64,000 nt of DNA, from NCBI GenBank assembly GCA_025200525.1, contig CM045762.1, forward strand, positions 24,121,374 to 24,185,373, read 5' to 3'. Below the pieces are notes generated by a model. It ran no database searches. It saw only the letters and a program-made list of their open reading frames with translations, and was not told the DNA's origin. Every line of letters starts with the position of its first letter. Positions within the stretch are counted from its first letter, which is position 1. Shown here one piece after another: positions 34,344 through 44,101 of the stretch. The position numbers and the translations under genes are program-made. This DNA comes from Camellia lanceoleosa. Its lineage: Eukaryota > Streptophyta > Magnoliopsida > Ericales > Theaceae.

Positions 34344-34863
34344 GGCTGAAAAAGAAAAACCTAAAGTGGTTGCTGTTGTGTTGTGAAATAATAAGAGAGT
34401 TAGGGTTTTTTTTTGTTATCATTATATACATAACCAACAATCCACTTATTATTATTATTTAACATTATTACTATTATTTATTTTAATAGTAAATCTTACC
34501 TCTAAATTAAATGCTTTTATCATAAATTTATTTTAAGTTTTAAAATTAATTAAAAGACCCTTCAATAATATTTAATTTGCACTTTAGGATTTACCACCAA
34601 AATATTTTGAGATTGTAATATTATTATTATTTAATTATTTACTTAATTTTTATATTCAGGTTCTCACATTACGTTTATGTTTAATCAATTATGGATCACT
34701 TGAAAGTTTCGTATAACTGATCCGAATATGTTATTTAATTTTCGCATAACTGATCCGGGTATGTTATTTATTTTTCACATTATATTATTATTTGTGAAAA
34801 TTATGATATTTCACAATTTTAAATTATGAAAGTTAATATATGCATAACACCATAAGAGTTTTA

Positions 34864-34937
34864 CAAGGTGAACTTGTTTTCAGCACTATTCCATGGAACA
34901 ACACACCATTCTCCACCACAAGATAGGTAGGATCTCC
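34864..34937 (-). pseudogene. PETC: PETC exon 4 remnant (chloroplast Rieske protein)
   Basis: Read from 34937 down, the sequence gives GDPTYLVVEN and then, after a gap in the homology, VVPWNSAENKF. This is the Rieske iron-sulfur subunit of the cytochrome b6f complex, which passes electrons from plastoquinol to cytochrome f in thylakoids. About 50 bp are missing at 34906/34907, removing the residues between VEN and VVPW, including the CTHLGC box that provides one Cys and one His ligand of the [2Fe-2S] cluster. The splice acceptor before GGAGATCC reads CG rather than AG. Homology ends at KF; the second cluster box (CPCHGS) and the C-terminus were not found. Order, strand and phase agree with exons 2 and 3 at 38396 and 42303. 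Confidence 0.75.
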
Positions 34938-35506
34938 CGGAATTTGACACCAAAATCAGATAGTTTTGATATTACATAACTAAAATGCGATCTATCAGGA
35001 ACTTCTTGTTGAAAATCTTTATAAAAAAAAAAAAACAAGTACAATGGTGAACTATGAAGCACGGGTAAGGGAACGAGTATTGGTATTGGTACTGGTATGA
35101 TATGGATACGTTAATATGGTCAAATTCAAAAAATAAAAATAAAGGTACGGATAGGGGTACGGCTTGGTATGCTTCTAAAAAAATATATATTTTTTATTTA
35201 GATAATGCCAAAATTCATTAAATGATTTAATTTGTTAAGATCTAACCTACAATTAACATTTAATGTCAAAAGTAAAAGTATTAATTAAAATTAAATGTCA
35301 ATATATTAAATAATTGACAAACCATAGTTTAAATTTAAAAGCATACTAAGCATAAAACAAAAAATAAAAAAGAAAGTCTAGTAAAAGAAGATTTATCTCT
35401 ATAGTAGAAAAAAAATATTGTTTCAATTGAGGTATAGTATGGCTTAGGTATATACTAGGTATGTCTAGGTACGCTAAAAATTAAGAAGAAAAAAATTAGG
35501 TACGTG
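34938..35506. other. PETC intron 3 remnant, downstream half
   Basis: AT-rich, no coding. It includes a poly-A run near 35021 and a stretch of GGTA-rich degenerate repeats (GGTATTGGTACTGGTATGAT near 35075). It ends with ACGTG, the target duplication of the following solo LTR. Confidence 0.5.
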
Positions 35507-36454
35507 TGTGATACCCCTGTTCCGTAATTAGCTAATTGGTCCTTAATTTGAATGTGATTATGTGTTTAGCATGATTTTGTGTGCCATTGTGTGATAATAT
35601 GTGATTTTGAATTTCGATTTGTTCACCGTAGGAATATCTGTTTGAATAATCTGCTTAGGAAATTAAATTGAAGGCCTTATCGGTCATAGAACCCGAAATT
35701 GATTGTGCTATTGTGATTGGCATAATTTTAAGAGCCTACGGTGAAATTTAATTGAAAATTGATTTGGGTCAGATTAAATTAATTAAATTAATGAGTTAGT
35801 GCCCAATTATTCTATATTATTATATTATGACTTAGTGGGGCACTATACACTCAAAAATACACCCTCCTTGTTATTCCTCTTGGCTGAATTAAACTCAAGA
35901 GATAGAGAGGGGAGTCGACTAGCGAGAGGGAAAGGAGGAGAGTTGGATGTTTGGCTCAAATTTGTGAAGAATTGGAGGATTAACCTTAAGAAATTGCCAT
36001 AGTTTGGAAGATTGAGCCTCTAGGTAAGCATTTGGTCTTGAATTCATGAGTTTATTTTGTTGAATTGGAGGACCATATATGCATGCATGTGTGAAATTGT
36101 TTGGAACTTACATAATTGAGCTTGAAATCTATGTAAATTTGTAGTTAAAGCTCATGTATGATCACCATTGGTGTCATCTAAGTTGAGAATGGGAGCTAGA
36201 CATCACATGCATGTACAATCCATGAGGATAAGAGCTTTGAATGCATGAATATGTATGATGGAAGGGAGCTCAGTGCTAATTTGAAACATGCATGTGTTTA
36301 ATTCTTGAAATTGAGCTCCATGATGATATGTTTTGGCATTTGCACCATGTTAGTACATAAATATATGAAGTTTGAGCCAAAAATCATGAATTGAGACCTT
36401 TGAACATTGAAGTTGAACTCCAAGAACAGTTCTAGAATTTCCAGAAAGTTTGAA

Positions 36455-36690
36455 TGTCGCTCGAGCGGGGAAACCGCCGCTCGAGCTTGAATTTCGTGCT
36501 CCCAGCACTTTTTGTAGACTTGATGTCTGCTCGAGCGGAGCTTTTCACGCTCGAGCGGGGGAGCTTTATTGATAGGCCTTCCGCTCGAGCGCCAGAATGC
36601 ACGATCGAGCGTATGTTTCATGCAACCAGTACTTTTGCAGGCCTTAAGGGTCCGCTCGAGCGGGGAAGTCCACGCTCGAGCGAGGACCCT
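36455..36690. repeat. Paired GCTCGAGCG palindromes, four degenerate units
   Basis: Eight copies or near-copies of the palindrome CGCTCGAGCG lie near 36459, 36478, 36530, 36549, 36582, 36602, 36652 and 36672. They form four pairs with 18-21 bp between members and 50-70 bp between pairs. The sequence between pairs is similar from unit to unit (TTTTGCAGGCCTTAAGG-like). Confidence 0.8.
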
Positions 36691-36995
36691 ATTTTCTTGA
36701 AATCTGAAAATGCATTCTGTGTTCTGTTTTCCGTTCCCTTTCATTTCTAAACACTCTTAAGCATACATTAAGCATTGTAATTGAATTAAATGGATACGAA
36801 TGAAGCCTAAAGAGGAATATGTGAATTAAAGGACAGATTGAATTATTTGTGACCCGTATGTGCTATGTGATGTGTAGGGTCAAGCTCCAGGGCAATTCAA
36901 CCAACCAATCATTGTGAGTAATATCTAAATTATGTTATTGTCCCATTTGCTTACTCTTATGTAAGTTTTGTAAAGTTCATTAATTTGAATGGTGG

Positions 36996-37225
36996 ACAAG
37001 TTTGATATAAAGGCCTATGTGCCAGTTTGATATAAAGGCCTATCTGCCAGTTTGATATAAAGGCCTATGTGCCAGTTTGATATAAAGGCTGATTGATAAA
37101 ATGTGGGTTGAAGGCCGATTGATAAAATGTGGGCCGAAGGCCGTTTGATATAAATGTGGGCCAAAGGCTGATTGATAAAATGTGGGCCGAAGGCCATTTT
37201 GACATGAATGAATTAGGCCTGAGGC
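36996..37225. repeat. 27-bp tandem repeats
   Basis: Four copies of GTTTGATATAAAGGCCTAT spaced 27 bp, passing into four related units of the type GATTGATAAAATGTGGGCCG AAGGCC. Confidence 0.88.
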
Positions 37226-37829
37226 CGTACATTGTGTTGGAACCTCAGTTACTTAACTTACATATGTCTATGTATGTATGTATTAGTTAGAAATGCAAAT
37301 TGGGCCCAAGGCCGTTTGATGTATATTGTTCCAATGTATATTCTTTATTTGGTATTATTCACTGGGCTTTCGTTCACGCTCATTCATGTGTTTGTAGGTG
37401 AGCCCAGAGAAGTCCAAACCTAGCCTCAGCGAAGTCAGTGTGGAACAACAAAGATTTTTGGGAAAGTCAACCCTTGTGTCTCACTCACGAGACCCTCCTT
37501 CGCCTTTTGTCGTTTGTTTCTGTTCTGTTATGTTGGCGAAGGTTTTTTGTATGTCTGTATATAGTTTTGTTTGGCTGACTTAGATTTGAATGATCCTGTT
37601 TGTACTGAATTTTATGTCATTGCACTTTCTTTCGTGAGTTATTAACACATGTATGCAATGATGTGCATATAAGCACGGCTCTATGGACATAGTTTCAAAT
37701 TGCTTCCGTTTGGCCCCCATAAACTTTGTTAAAATACGTTTGGTTTGGTTTGAGGCCGTAGGTAATCTCATGATTACTGGCCGGTTATGTCCTTCACCCA
37801 CGGGGGTGGGTTCGAGTCATGACAACGTG

Positions 37830-38395
37830 TTTCGTGTACCCAACACGTAAACAGAAGTACCATATGAGGTACCATATGCGGATAAATACCCGATACAAGT
37901 AAGACATGTGTTTTGAAATACCATCATAGATGGTGTATGTATTACTTTAACTCAATTTCTGGTCAGAGATTGTTAAGTGCTTAATTTGCTGGCTATAACT
38001 AACCCAAATGCATTCAGTTGCGCCCATCTTTTCCACATAGCATAATGGTGTAAGACAACACGGTCCAGGCTAAAGCAATAATGTATGACCCGGATGACTC
38101 TACAATAATCTTAAGAAGGAGCCAATAACTTTTATATAGGATGGCAAGGGATCCTTTATATACGAAATCTTTGTTTCCCTATATACCTAATGCACTCACA
38201 TTTCCAAAACACGTCTTGATATTCCATATTTTGAGATTCATATCACATCTACAGTTGACAGTGTATTGGGCAGAAGAGAACATAATTTTTAGTATGGAAA
38301 ATCCCATCCATATTGCAGAGAGACTAATTCGTATGGCAAGATTTTCTTGCAGTAACTATTTTTGACAACAGCTATGAAAGAAACGAGAGTAGTAC
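37830..38395. other. PETC intron 3 remnant, upstream half
   Basis: No coding frame with recognisable homology. It connects the solo LTR to exon 3, whose donor site GTACTA lies at 38391-38395 on the minus strand. Confidence 0.5.
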
Positions 38396-38512
38396 CTTCA
38401 ATCCCTGAGTAAGAGTTCTGTTACCAGGTCATGAGTCTTTAGCCATTCTTCTGCAATGACATCATTTCCAAGAGTATCCTTCGCCACGGTACCACCTCCA
38501 GCACCTCCAGAC
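38396..38512 (-). pseudogene. PETC: PETC exon 3, 1-bp deletion
   Basis: Read from 38512 down, this exon encodes [20 protein letters not shown] and continues EEWLKTH, the glycine-rich hinge and start of the soluble Rieske domain of the cytochrome b6f iron-sulfur protein. The first base completes the Gly codon split by the intron after exon 2. After KTH one base is missing (near 38431), so the rest of the exon is out of frame and meets a TGA at its end; in the shifted register the expected NRTLTQGLK is still readable. The exon is bordered by an acceptor-like CAAAG and a donor AAG|GTACT. Phase and order fit exon 2 upstream at 42303 and exon 4 downstream at 34864. Confidence 0.85.
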
Positions 38513-38684
38513 CTTTGCAGTTTCCAATTAAGAATAACAAACAAACTCAAAATCAAATAGTTCTAGAAACTTTTTTTTTTTTGGACGCATACTCATGTAG
38601 ATTTTGACTAAATAAATACAACATAAAATAAAATAAAAACTGTGCCAGTCACAATTTACCCGTTAGAAACCAAGATTGTATTAT

Positions 38685-41185
38685 ATTTTTTTTTTATCAG
38701 CAAAAAGGAATTTTATTGATGAATATTGTAGAACACCATCCATCAATAAAGAAAAGATGGATGCGCAAGCATCATAGGAAAGGAATATGATCCTAACTAG
38801 GTTTGCACCATATACAAAACCCAATCATCTGCAGCATCGCATCAAGTTGGTGAGCAACTAACCACAAGGAAAATCAAACTCAATCCCACAAAATACAACA
38901 TAAAGTCACCACCACAGATCCCCGAACAACATCAGTAGCATATACAAACTCCAAAAAATTGAAAACATGTAACACCAGAACTCTAAATAGAACAGGCCAC
39001 CAAAACTCTCAACTCCATCAGTCAGCACTCCCTTGAATATCACATAAATATGAGGTATCCAAACCAAACTCACGAAGCAACCTCAAAGCACACCCCTCGA
39101 ACCACCTCCCAAATAGAATCTAATGTGTTCCGGATTGAAAATAAAATCATTCACTATGAAAATATGATCCTTAAACACTTCCTTGAACCAAATAGCCATT
39201 CTAAACTTAATCAGATCACTCACACCTACCACATTTGGGATAGCATCCCTAAACAAGCATTCATTTCGATGATTCCATGGAGACCACATTACAACTAAAG
39301 GAAGAGCTTTTCACATCATCCTTTCTTGTTTGTTAAGCCTCACCCCTACCCACCAATTAAGAATAGCCTCCACTGTATCTGGCAATGCACCTTGTAAATC
39401 CCACCATCTTAGCATTTCTGACCACACTCTCCAAGCAATTGGACGTGACAGTAATACATGGTTAATTCACTCATCCATAGATTTGCACAGATTGCAGACT
39501 GATGATGCATTAGCATTCATAACACTAATTCGGATAAGAAAGTCTGCTATCTTTAACCTTCCTTTCCATGCAAGCCAACCAAAAAATTGAACTCTAGGGG
39601 GAATGTACTTGACCTAAACCCTTTTGCTAATTGGACTGAGGCTGCCAAAACCACCTGCCATAAATTTATACACTGATTCAACTGTAAAACTCCCTGTTTT
39701 AGAAGCATCCCAAACTAGTATTTCATCTGAGGATGGCCTAATAGCAGGACCTGTTTCTAACTGGCTTACCAATCTGGTGGCCTCCACTCTTTCCCAATCA
39801 TATAATTCCCTTCTAAACTGGAACATCCACTCACCAGTATCCTCTTTCCATTCCACCATTGCAGATAAAGACTTTCCCTTATTTACTACCAATCTATACA
39901 AAAGTGGAAATTCATCTTTGAGACATAAGTTATCACACCATTTATTAACCCAAAACTTCACTCTATGGCCATTACCCACTTTCACCTTACAATTATCCAG
40001 AAAAAACTCCAACAGACTGCTACTCTGTTTAGTGCCTGATACTATATCCTTCCAAAGTTTAGAGCACCTGCTGTTTAGGCTAATTGAAGGTCTCCAATTT
40101 CCCTTCTCTATCCTATATTTACTACATATGACTTTTCTCCACAATGCTTTGCTCTCAACACCAAACCTCCACCACCATTTCAATAAAAGGCAATCATTGA
40201 CCTCATTAACTCTCCTAACCCCCAAACCCCCTTACCCCATTGTTCAACAGGTTTGGATACTACCTTCCATTTTACTAGGTGAACCTTCTTTCTCAATTTA
40301 GACCCTTCCCAGAGGAATGAGGCCTGAAGCTTGTCTAGCTCTTTACCAACCCCCTTTGTCAATTTATACAGAGATAAATAGTATATAGGCAAAGAAGAGA
40401 GAACATATTTTATTAAAGTAAGCCTCCCTACAAATGAAAGTAATTTCCTTTTCCAACCTGCTAGTTTGCTTCTAACTTTATCCAAAATAGGTCTCCAAGA
40501 TGCTTTTCTACTTGGGTTAGCACAGTCCTTGGTATTGAAATGACAGACTTTTCACTTTGGAATTTAGCATTGATGCAACTCATTCATGTCTTCAACTGGA
40601 ACTCCCACTCCATTAATTACACTTTTATGGTAGTTTATCCTTAGACTTGACAGCATCTCAAAACACCTTAGTATCCTCTTCAAATTACTAACTTCCAAAA
40701 CATCAGCTTCATACAATATTAATGAATCATCTGCAAATTGAAGGTGAGTAAGAACTACCCCACCTGAGCCAATCTTCACCCCTTTTACCAACTCCAGATC
40801 CAAAGCTCTTGACATTAATATGCTTAAACCCTCTACTGCTATGTTAAACAAGAAGGGGGACATGGAATCCCCTTGTCTGAGCCCTCTTTGTGGACTGAAT
40901 TCATCAGTTGGTGCCCCATTAACAAGCACAGATAATCTAGAACAGGTAATACACTCCTTTATAAATTCCACCCACTTTCCTCTAAACCCAAAATATATTA
41001 TCATTGAAAATAGAAAATCCCATTTCAATGAGTCATAGGCTTTCTCAAAATCTAGCTTTATGATCAAACCTCTTTTCCTAGATTTCTTCCAACTATCCAC
41101 AACCTCATTTGCCTCTAACACTCCATCTAGTATGTTTCTCCCTCCAATAAATGTTGATTTATTTTCACTAATAATTTGAGGTATC
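38685..41185 (-). mobile_element. LINE (non-LTR retrotransposon), 5'-truncated, in PETC intron 2
   Basis: An oligo-T run at 38685-38696 marks the poly-A end on the minus strand. Reading from 41185 down, the reverse transcriptase begins in mid-domain (QIISENKSTFIGGRNILDGV), has IKLDFEKAYDSLKWDFL, QRGLRQGDSMSPFLFNIAVE and the catalytic box LQFADDSLIL (about 40720). The thumb region (KLAGWKRKLLSFVGRLTLIK), a tryptophan-rich segment and the zinc-binding RVT domain (about 39400-39620, CNLCKS) follow. Several frameshifts and stops (near 40560-40490, 40230, 39610, 39470, 39310) make it inactive. The endonuclease domain and ORF1 are absent. There is a direct repeat CTAATAATTTGAGGTA at the truncated 5' side (41167-41205). 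Confidence 0.9.
39614..41185 (-). pseudogene. LINE reverse transcriptase
   Basis: The coding part of the LINE described above. The first frame (to 40564) contains fingers and palm with FADDS in place of the more usual FADDT, both compatible with activity. The second frame (40485-40180) carries the WKRKLLSFVGRLTLIKYVLS signature of plant LINE RT. The third (40225-39614) has the CSKLWKDIVSG... and GHRVKFWVNKWCDN motifs of the C-terminal domain. The three frames overlap or nearly join, showing single-base indels rather than large losses. Confidence 0.85.
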
Positions 41186-41221
41186 ACTAATAATTTGAGG
41201 TACCACCCATCAACATCAAGG

Positions 41222-41438
41222 ACGCCTATAAATAAGAAGAGCATCAGCTAAAAAGGTATGTGAGAACAAGTAAATTTAACTTGAGATATAAGCAACCAAG
41301 AGAGTATACACTGACTTATCCGTCAGAGTGCTAATTTCGACACCCCCGACCAGAGTGTTCATTCCTTTTCAGGTGATTAGCTGAGGATCACGAGAGTCCT
41401 ACTGGATCCAAAGAGTATTTCCAAACCACTTCTCCACA
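41222..41438 (+). repeat. Truncated LTR related to the Tat element LTRs, plus orientation
   Basis: It starts at CCTATAAATAAG (TATA box) and contains AAAGGTATGTGAGAAC, GAGTGCTAATTTCG, ACACCCCCGACC and AGAGTATTTCCAAACCAC in the order expected from the reverse complement of 2006-2413. It ends TCTCCACA. About half of the LTR upstream of the TATA box is missing, where it abuts the LINE. A (TA)n run follows at 41439. Confidence 0.85.
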
Positions 41439-41532
41439 CATATATATATATATATAACAAATGGAGTTGATGTTCCTAGGGTAGCTGAGCTGAGCTAAGC
41501 CATAGGTTTTCGAGCTTGGTTTGATAACTTAA

Positions 41533-41958
41533 GAGCATCTCCACCCAAAATGTCAATTTTAAGGTGGCACTTTTGACAACAAAATTTGACATCCAATTGT
41601 GCTTCACCCGAATCTTCAAAAGTGATGTGTCAATTTGGCATGTCTTAACAAAGCCAAATTTGACATACCAAAAAAAAAGACGTCAAATGCTTTTATTTTT
41701 ATTATTTTAATAGTGAGGATCAATAAAAAAGTTCAAAAAATATTAAAGTAAAAAACTGTTAAAGTTTTTTTTTTTGGTTACAAAAAGTTTAGGTAAGGGG
41801 AGGCTACCCTAGTCTAGGGCAAGCTGCAGGCCTCAACAAGAACTTACATTGGACTTATAGATCGCCCACCAAGGAAAATAGCTAGCAACAGGAATCGAAC
41901 CTAAGTCTTGAAAAGTTAATGCAATAAAATAATTAGTTTGGCATATTGGGTGGAGTAT
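41533..41958. mobile_element. MITE-like element with inverted ends
   Basis: The left end CTCCACCCAAAATGTCAA (41540-41557) is matched by an inverted right end (minus strand CTCCACCCAATATGCCAA, 41938-41955), 16 of 18 identical. The inner part repeats the same themes (TTTGACAT, GGCATGTC). The start AAGAGCATCTCCA is a common type of plant MITE end. The superfamily and target duplication are not certain. Confidence 0.55.
41765..41925 (-). mobile_element. SINE-like insertion in the MITE
   Basis: On the minus strand, GGTTCGATTCC (an exact RNA polymerase III B-box) near 41895 is followed by about 110 bp and an A-run (plus-strand T-run 41767-41777). This agrees with a tRNA-derived SINE with poly-A tail. 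No A-box is seen, so the 5' end is probably truncated. Confidence 0.5.
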
Positions 41959-42302
41959 ATTATTATTATTTATAGATATGTTAGGTTGATATGTCTATTT
42001 GACACTTAAAGCCTTCGAAAAAATTTGGCATACAAAATTCTGAAGGCTTGGGTGGTTTGTTTATTTAACGAACCGATCTCAAACGAACTTTTTATAGTGC
42101 ATAGCTTATTGAGCTTCGAGTAAATTGTTCACACTTGATTTGAAAACTCAATGAACTTATGGTCAAACTTAGTTTGTTTACATAACAATTCGATCTAAAA
42201 CAATCTTTTAATGAGCCGAATACGAGTCAAGCTCAAGTAGCTTGGTTCATTTATCACCCCTAGACGTTCCAAAATGAAGGAGAAGAAGAAAATAAAATTT
42301 AC

Positions 42303-42549
42303 CCAGGTGTAGCGAAGAAGGTAGTATATGGGATCAACATGCTAATGGTGGGGAGAGAAATGGCTCCCAAAATAAGCCAATTCATGAGCTCCCTCTTAGC
42401 GATGTCTGGCACTCGGTCTGCCGGAATGCTGATGGCCTGGCATCTGATCATCTTCATGTTTTTTTTTCCCTTCTTGCCAAATGGGTCCTTGTGGATTTCA
42501 CCATTTGAGCATTGGATGTAGAGAACATCCCATTCTTACTTGAACAGAG
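42303..42549 (-). pseudogene. PETC: PETC exon 2 (transit peptide end and membrane anchor)
   Basis: Read from 42549 down, one open frame of 247 bp begins [17 protein letters not shown], the end of the chloroplast transit peptide, and passes through [20 protein letters not shown], the mature N-terminus. It ends with the single transmembrane helix [20 protein letters not shown] and FFATPG, after which the family has its glycine hinge (found at 38512). The exon has a proper acceptor (TTTTCAG at 42550-42556 on the minus strand) and donor (CCTGG|GTAAAT at 42301). No stop or frameshift occurs within it. Exon 1 was not found in 42550-44101. Together with exons 3 and 4 this is the wreck of a real, intron-containing gene or gene duplicate rather than a processed copy. 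Confidence 0.9.
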
Positions 42550-43269
42550 CTGAAAAGGGTAGAAAAAAATATTTTGAATCCTTAAGTTAACAAGCTCATA
42601 TGAATGGCTATAGAAGAGAAGCAAAGAAATTCAGTTGTATATATCTATTTTCACACTTATACACATTTTTACATACCCAAATTACTCCTATACAGGACTT
42701 CAAATTTTTTATTCCAAGTTTAATTTTTTCAATAATTTTTTTTTCTATCTAGTATGTAATATGTTGAGTTTATGAAGCTTGATTAATACTATACATCTCA
42801 CCCCGATTATATTAAGGTATATATTACTAGTATAGTAGAACTAGCGTAGTTAAAAATTTCATTCAATGGGATCATTCAAAAAGTTGAGTTGAGAATTTTA
42901 TGACATAATTTTAATTCTACACAGTCAATTATTAACTTTGATTTTATCTATTCCCAACTATAACAATAGAGTGATTCAAATCAAATAACATATAAAAGTA
43001 TGACTTGAGAACATTAATACTATTCTTTCAACAAAAATTAATATGCAAAATACAAAAATTTTGTTTTGTTTTTTGGTTGGTGCTTGATGCTCATTGGTCG
43101 TTGCTTTCGCTGTTATTAAACGTATGTTGCTCGATTTTCTTCTTCTTCTTTCGATCTTCTTTGATCTTCTTCTTCTTTCCTCTCTCTCTCAGTCACTCTC
43201 TCTCTCTTTCTTCTGTTCTGTCCTCTTCTCTCTGACTTTTTTTTCTCTCTTTATGGTTATTCTAACCCC

Positions 43270-43301
<32 letters not shown>

Positions 43302-44101
43302 TCTATTTTATTTTTTAATTTTCTTTTTCAATTTTTTTGGTGACTTTTCTCTCAATGTCTTATTTATTCATATATATATATATATATTGTTGATTAGTTT
43401 ATAAGAATAATTTCTTTTTGTTAATTTTAATAATATGTGTTTATTAATTTTATGACATATAATAAATAAATTTAATTATATCTATCAAACGTGTCCCCAG
43501 CATGCAGTGTTCCCTAGTTTTTAAAAATTTGCGTATCTGTGTCATGTCACATGTCTGTGTCCATGCTTCATAGATGATTTCTTTTCCATTATTATCTTAA
43601 GAAATGTAATGCTTTTTTGAAAATTGAAATAACAATAAAATCGCATGCTTATTTTATAGATGGCATTAGGTAGGTGTTTAGGATCACCTAAAAAATACAA
43701 AAAAGTCAAAAAGTCACTACAAAAGAAAAAATGTTTATACTATTCACGATTTTTTGGTGGGAAAACTGGGGCTAATTAGCCAGAGGGAAAAAAAAAAAAA
43801 AAAACAGAATTGCCCTTATTTGTCCTATTCCAACAGTGCAACTCACATATGAAAAAAGAAAAAGCAAAAAGTCCAGCACAGTGCACTAACTATAAGTACC
43901 CTCACTGACATGCACTGACTATAAGTACTCTCACAGAAGGGTAGTTCGGTAATTTTAGTATTTTATACAATATTTACTACATATTTTTTCGTAAAAATTC
44001 AAAAAGCTATCCCAAATAATCATTTTTTTTCCTCTACTTTTTTAGACAAAAAGTCAAAAAGTGCACTTATAGGGTGTTTGGGAAGTTGCTATTCTAGTAG
44101 G
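42550..44101. other. Upstream of PETC exon 2; no recognisable gene
   Basis: AT-rich. CT-rich stretches at 43130-43220 and a (CT)n run at about 43275-43302 would be GA-rich on the gene's strand. A (TA)n run lies at 43369-43386. A pair of GCACTGACTATAAGTAC-like repeats is at 43880-43930. PETC exon 1 was looked for and not seen. Confidence 0.5.

Larger units (their letters stand above)
27481..34668 (-). mobile_element. Solo LTR (2.6 kb net) interrupted by a CACTA element
   Basis: Plus strand TGTCACACTCCGAATCCGGG to GGTTCTCACA, flanked by the perfect duplication TTACG (27476-27480 and 34669-34673). Without the CACTA element it is about 2,592 bp. It has no PBS, gag or pol. A long (CT)n run at 34300-34341 and poly-T/AT-rich stretches are internal. 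The superfamily was not determined. The non-CACTA parts, 27481-28466 and 33063-34668, contain nothing else recognisable. Confidence 0.82.
35507..37824 (+). mobile_element. Solo LTR (2.3 kb) in PETC intron 3
   Basis: Starts TGTGATACCCCTGTTCC and ends GGTTCGAGTCATGACA, flanked by the perfect duplication ACGTG (35502-35506 and 37825-37829). There is no coding or PBS. It carries a cluster of GCTCGAGCG palindromes (36455-36690) and short tandem repeats (36996-37225). Its end is similar to that of the LTR at 26128. It sits between PETC exons 3 and 4. Confidence 0.88.

Noticed and set aside
36298..36744. A 148-codon minus-strand ORF in the LTR at 35507
   Set aside because: It runs over the GCTCGAGCG repeats and has no domain; its length is explained by the GC-rich repeats.
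42339..42521. A 60-codon plus-strand ORF
   Set aside because: It is the antisense shadow of PETC exon 2 on the minus strand.
43715..43735. A second CACTA end (CACTACAAAAG)
   Set aside because: No inverted partner with TAGTG or subterminal repeats was found in the neighbourhood.
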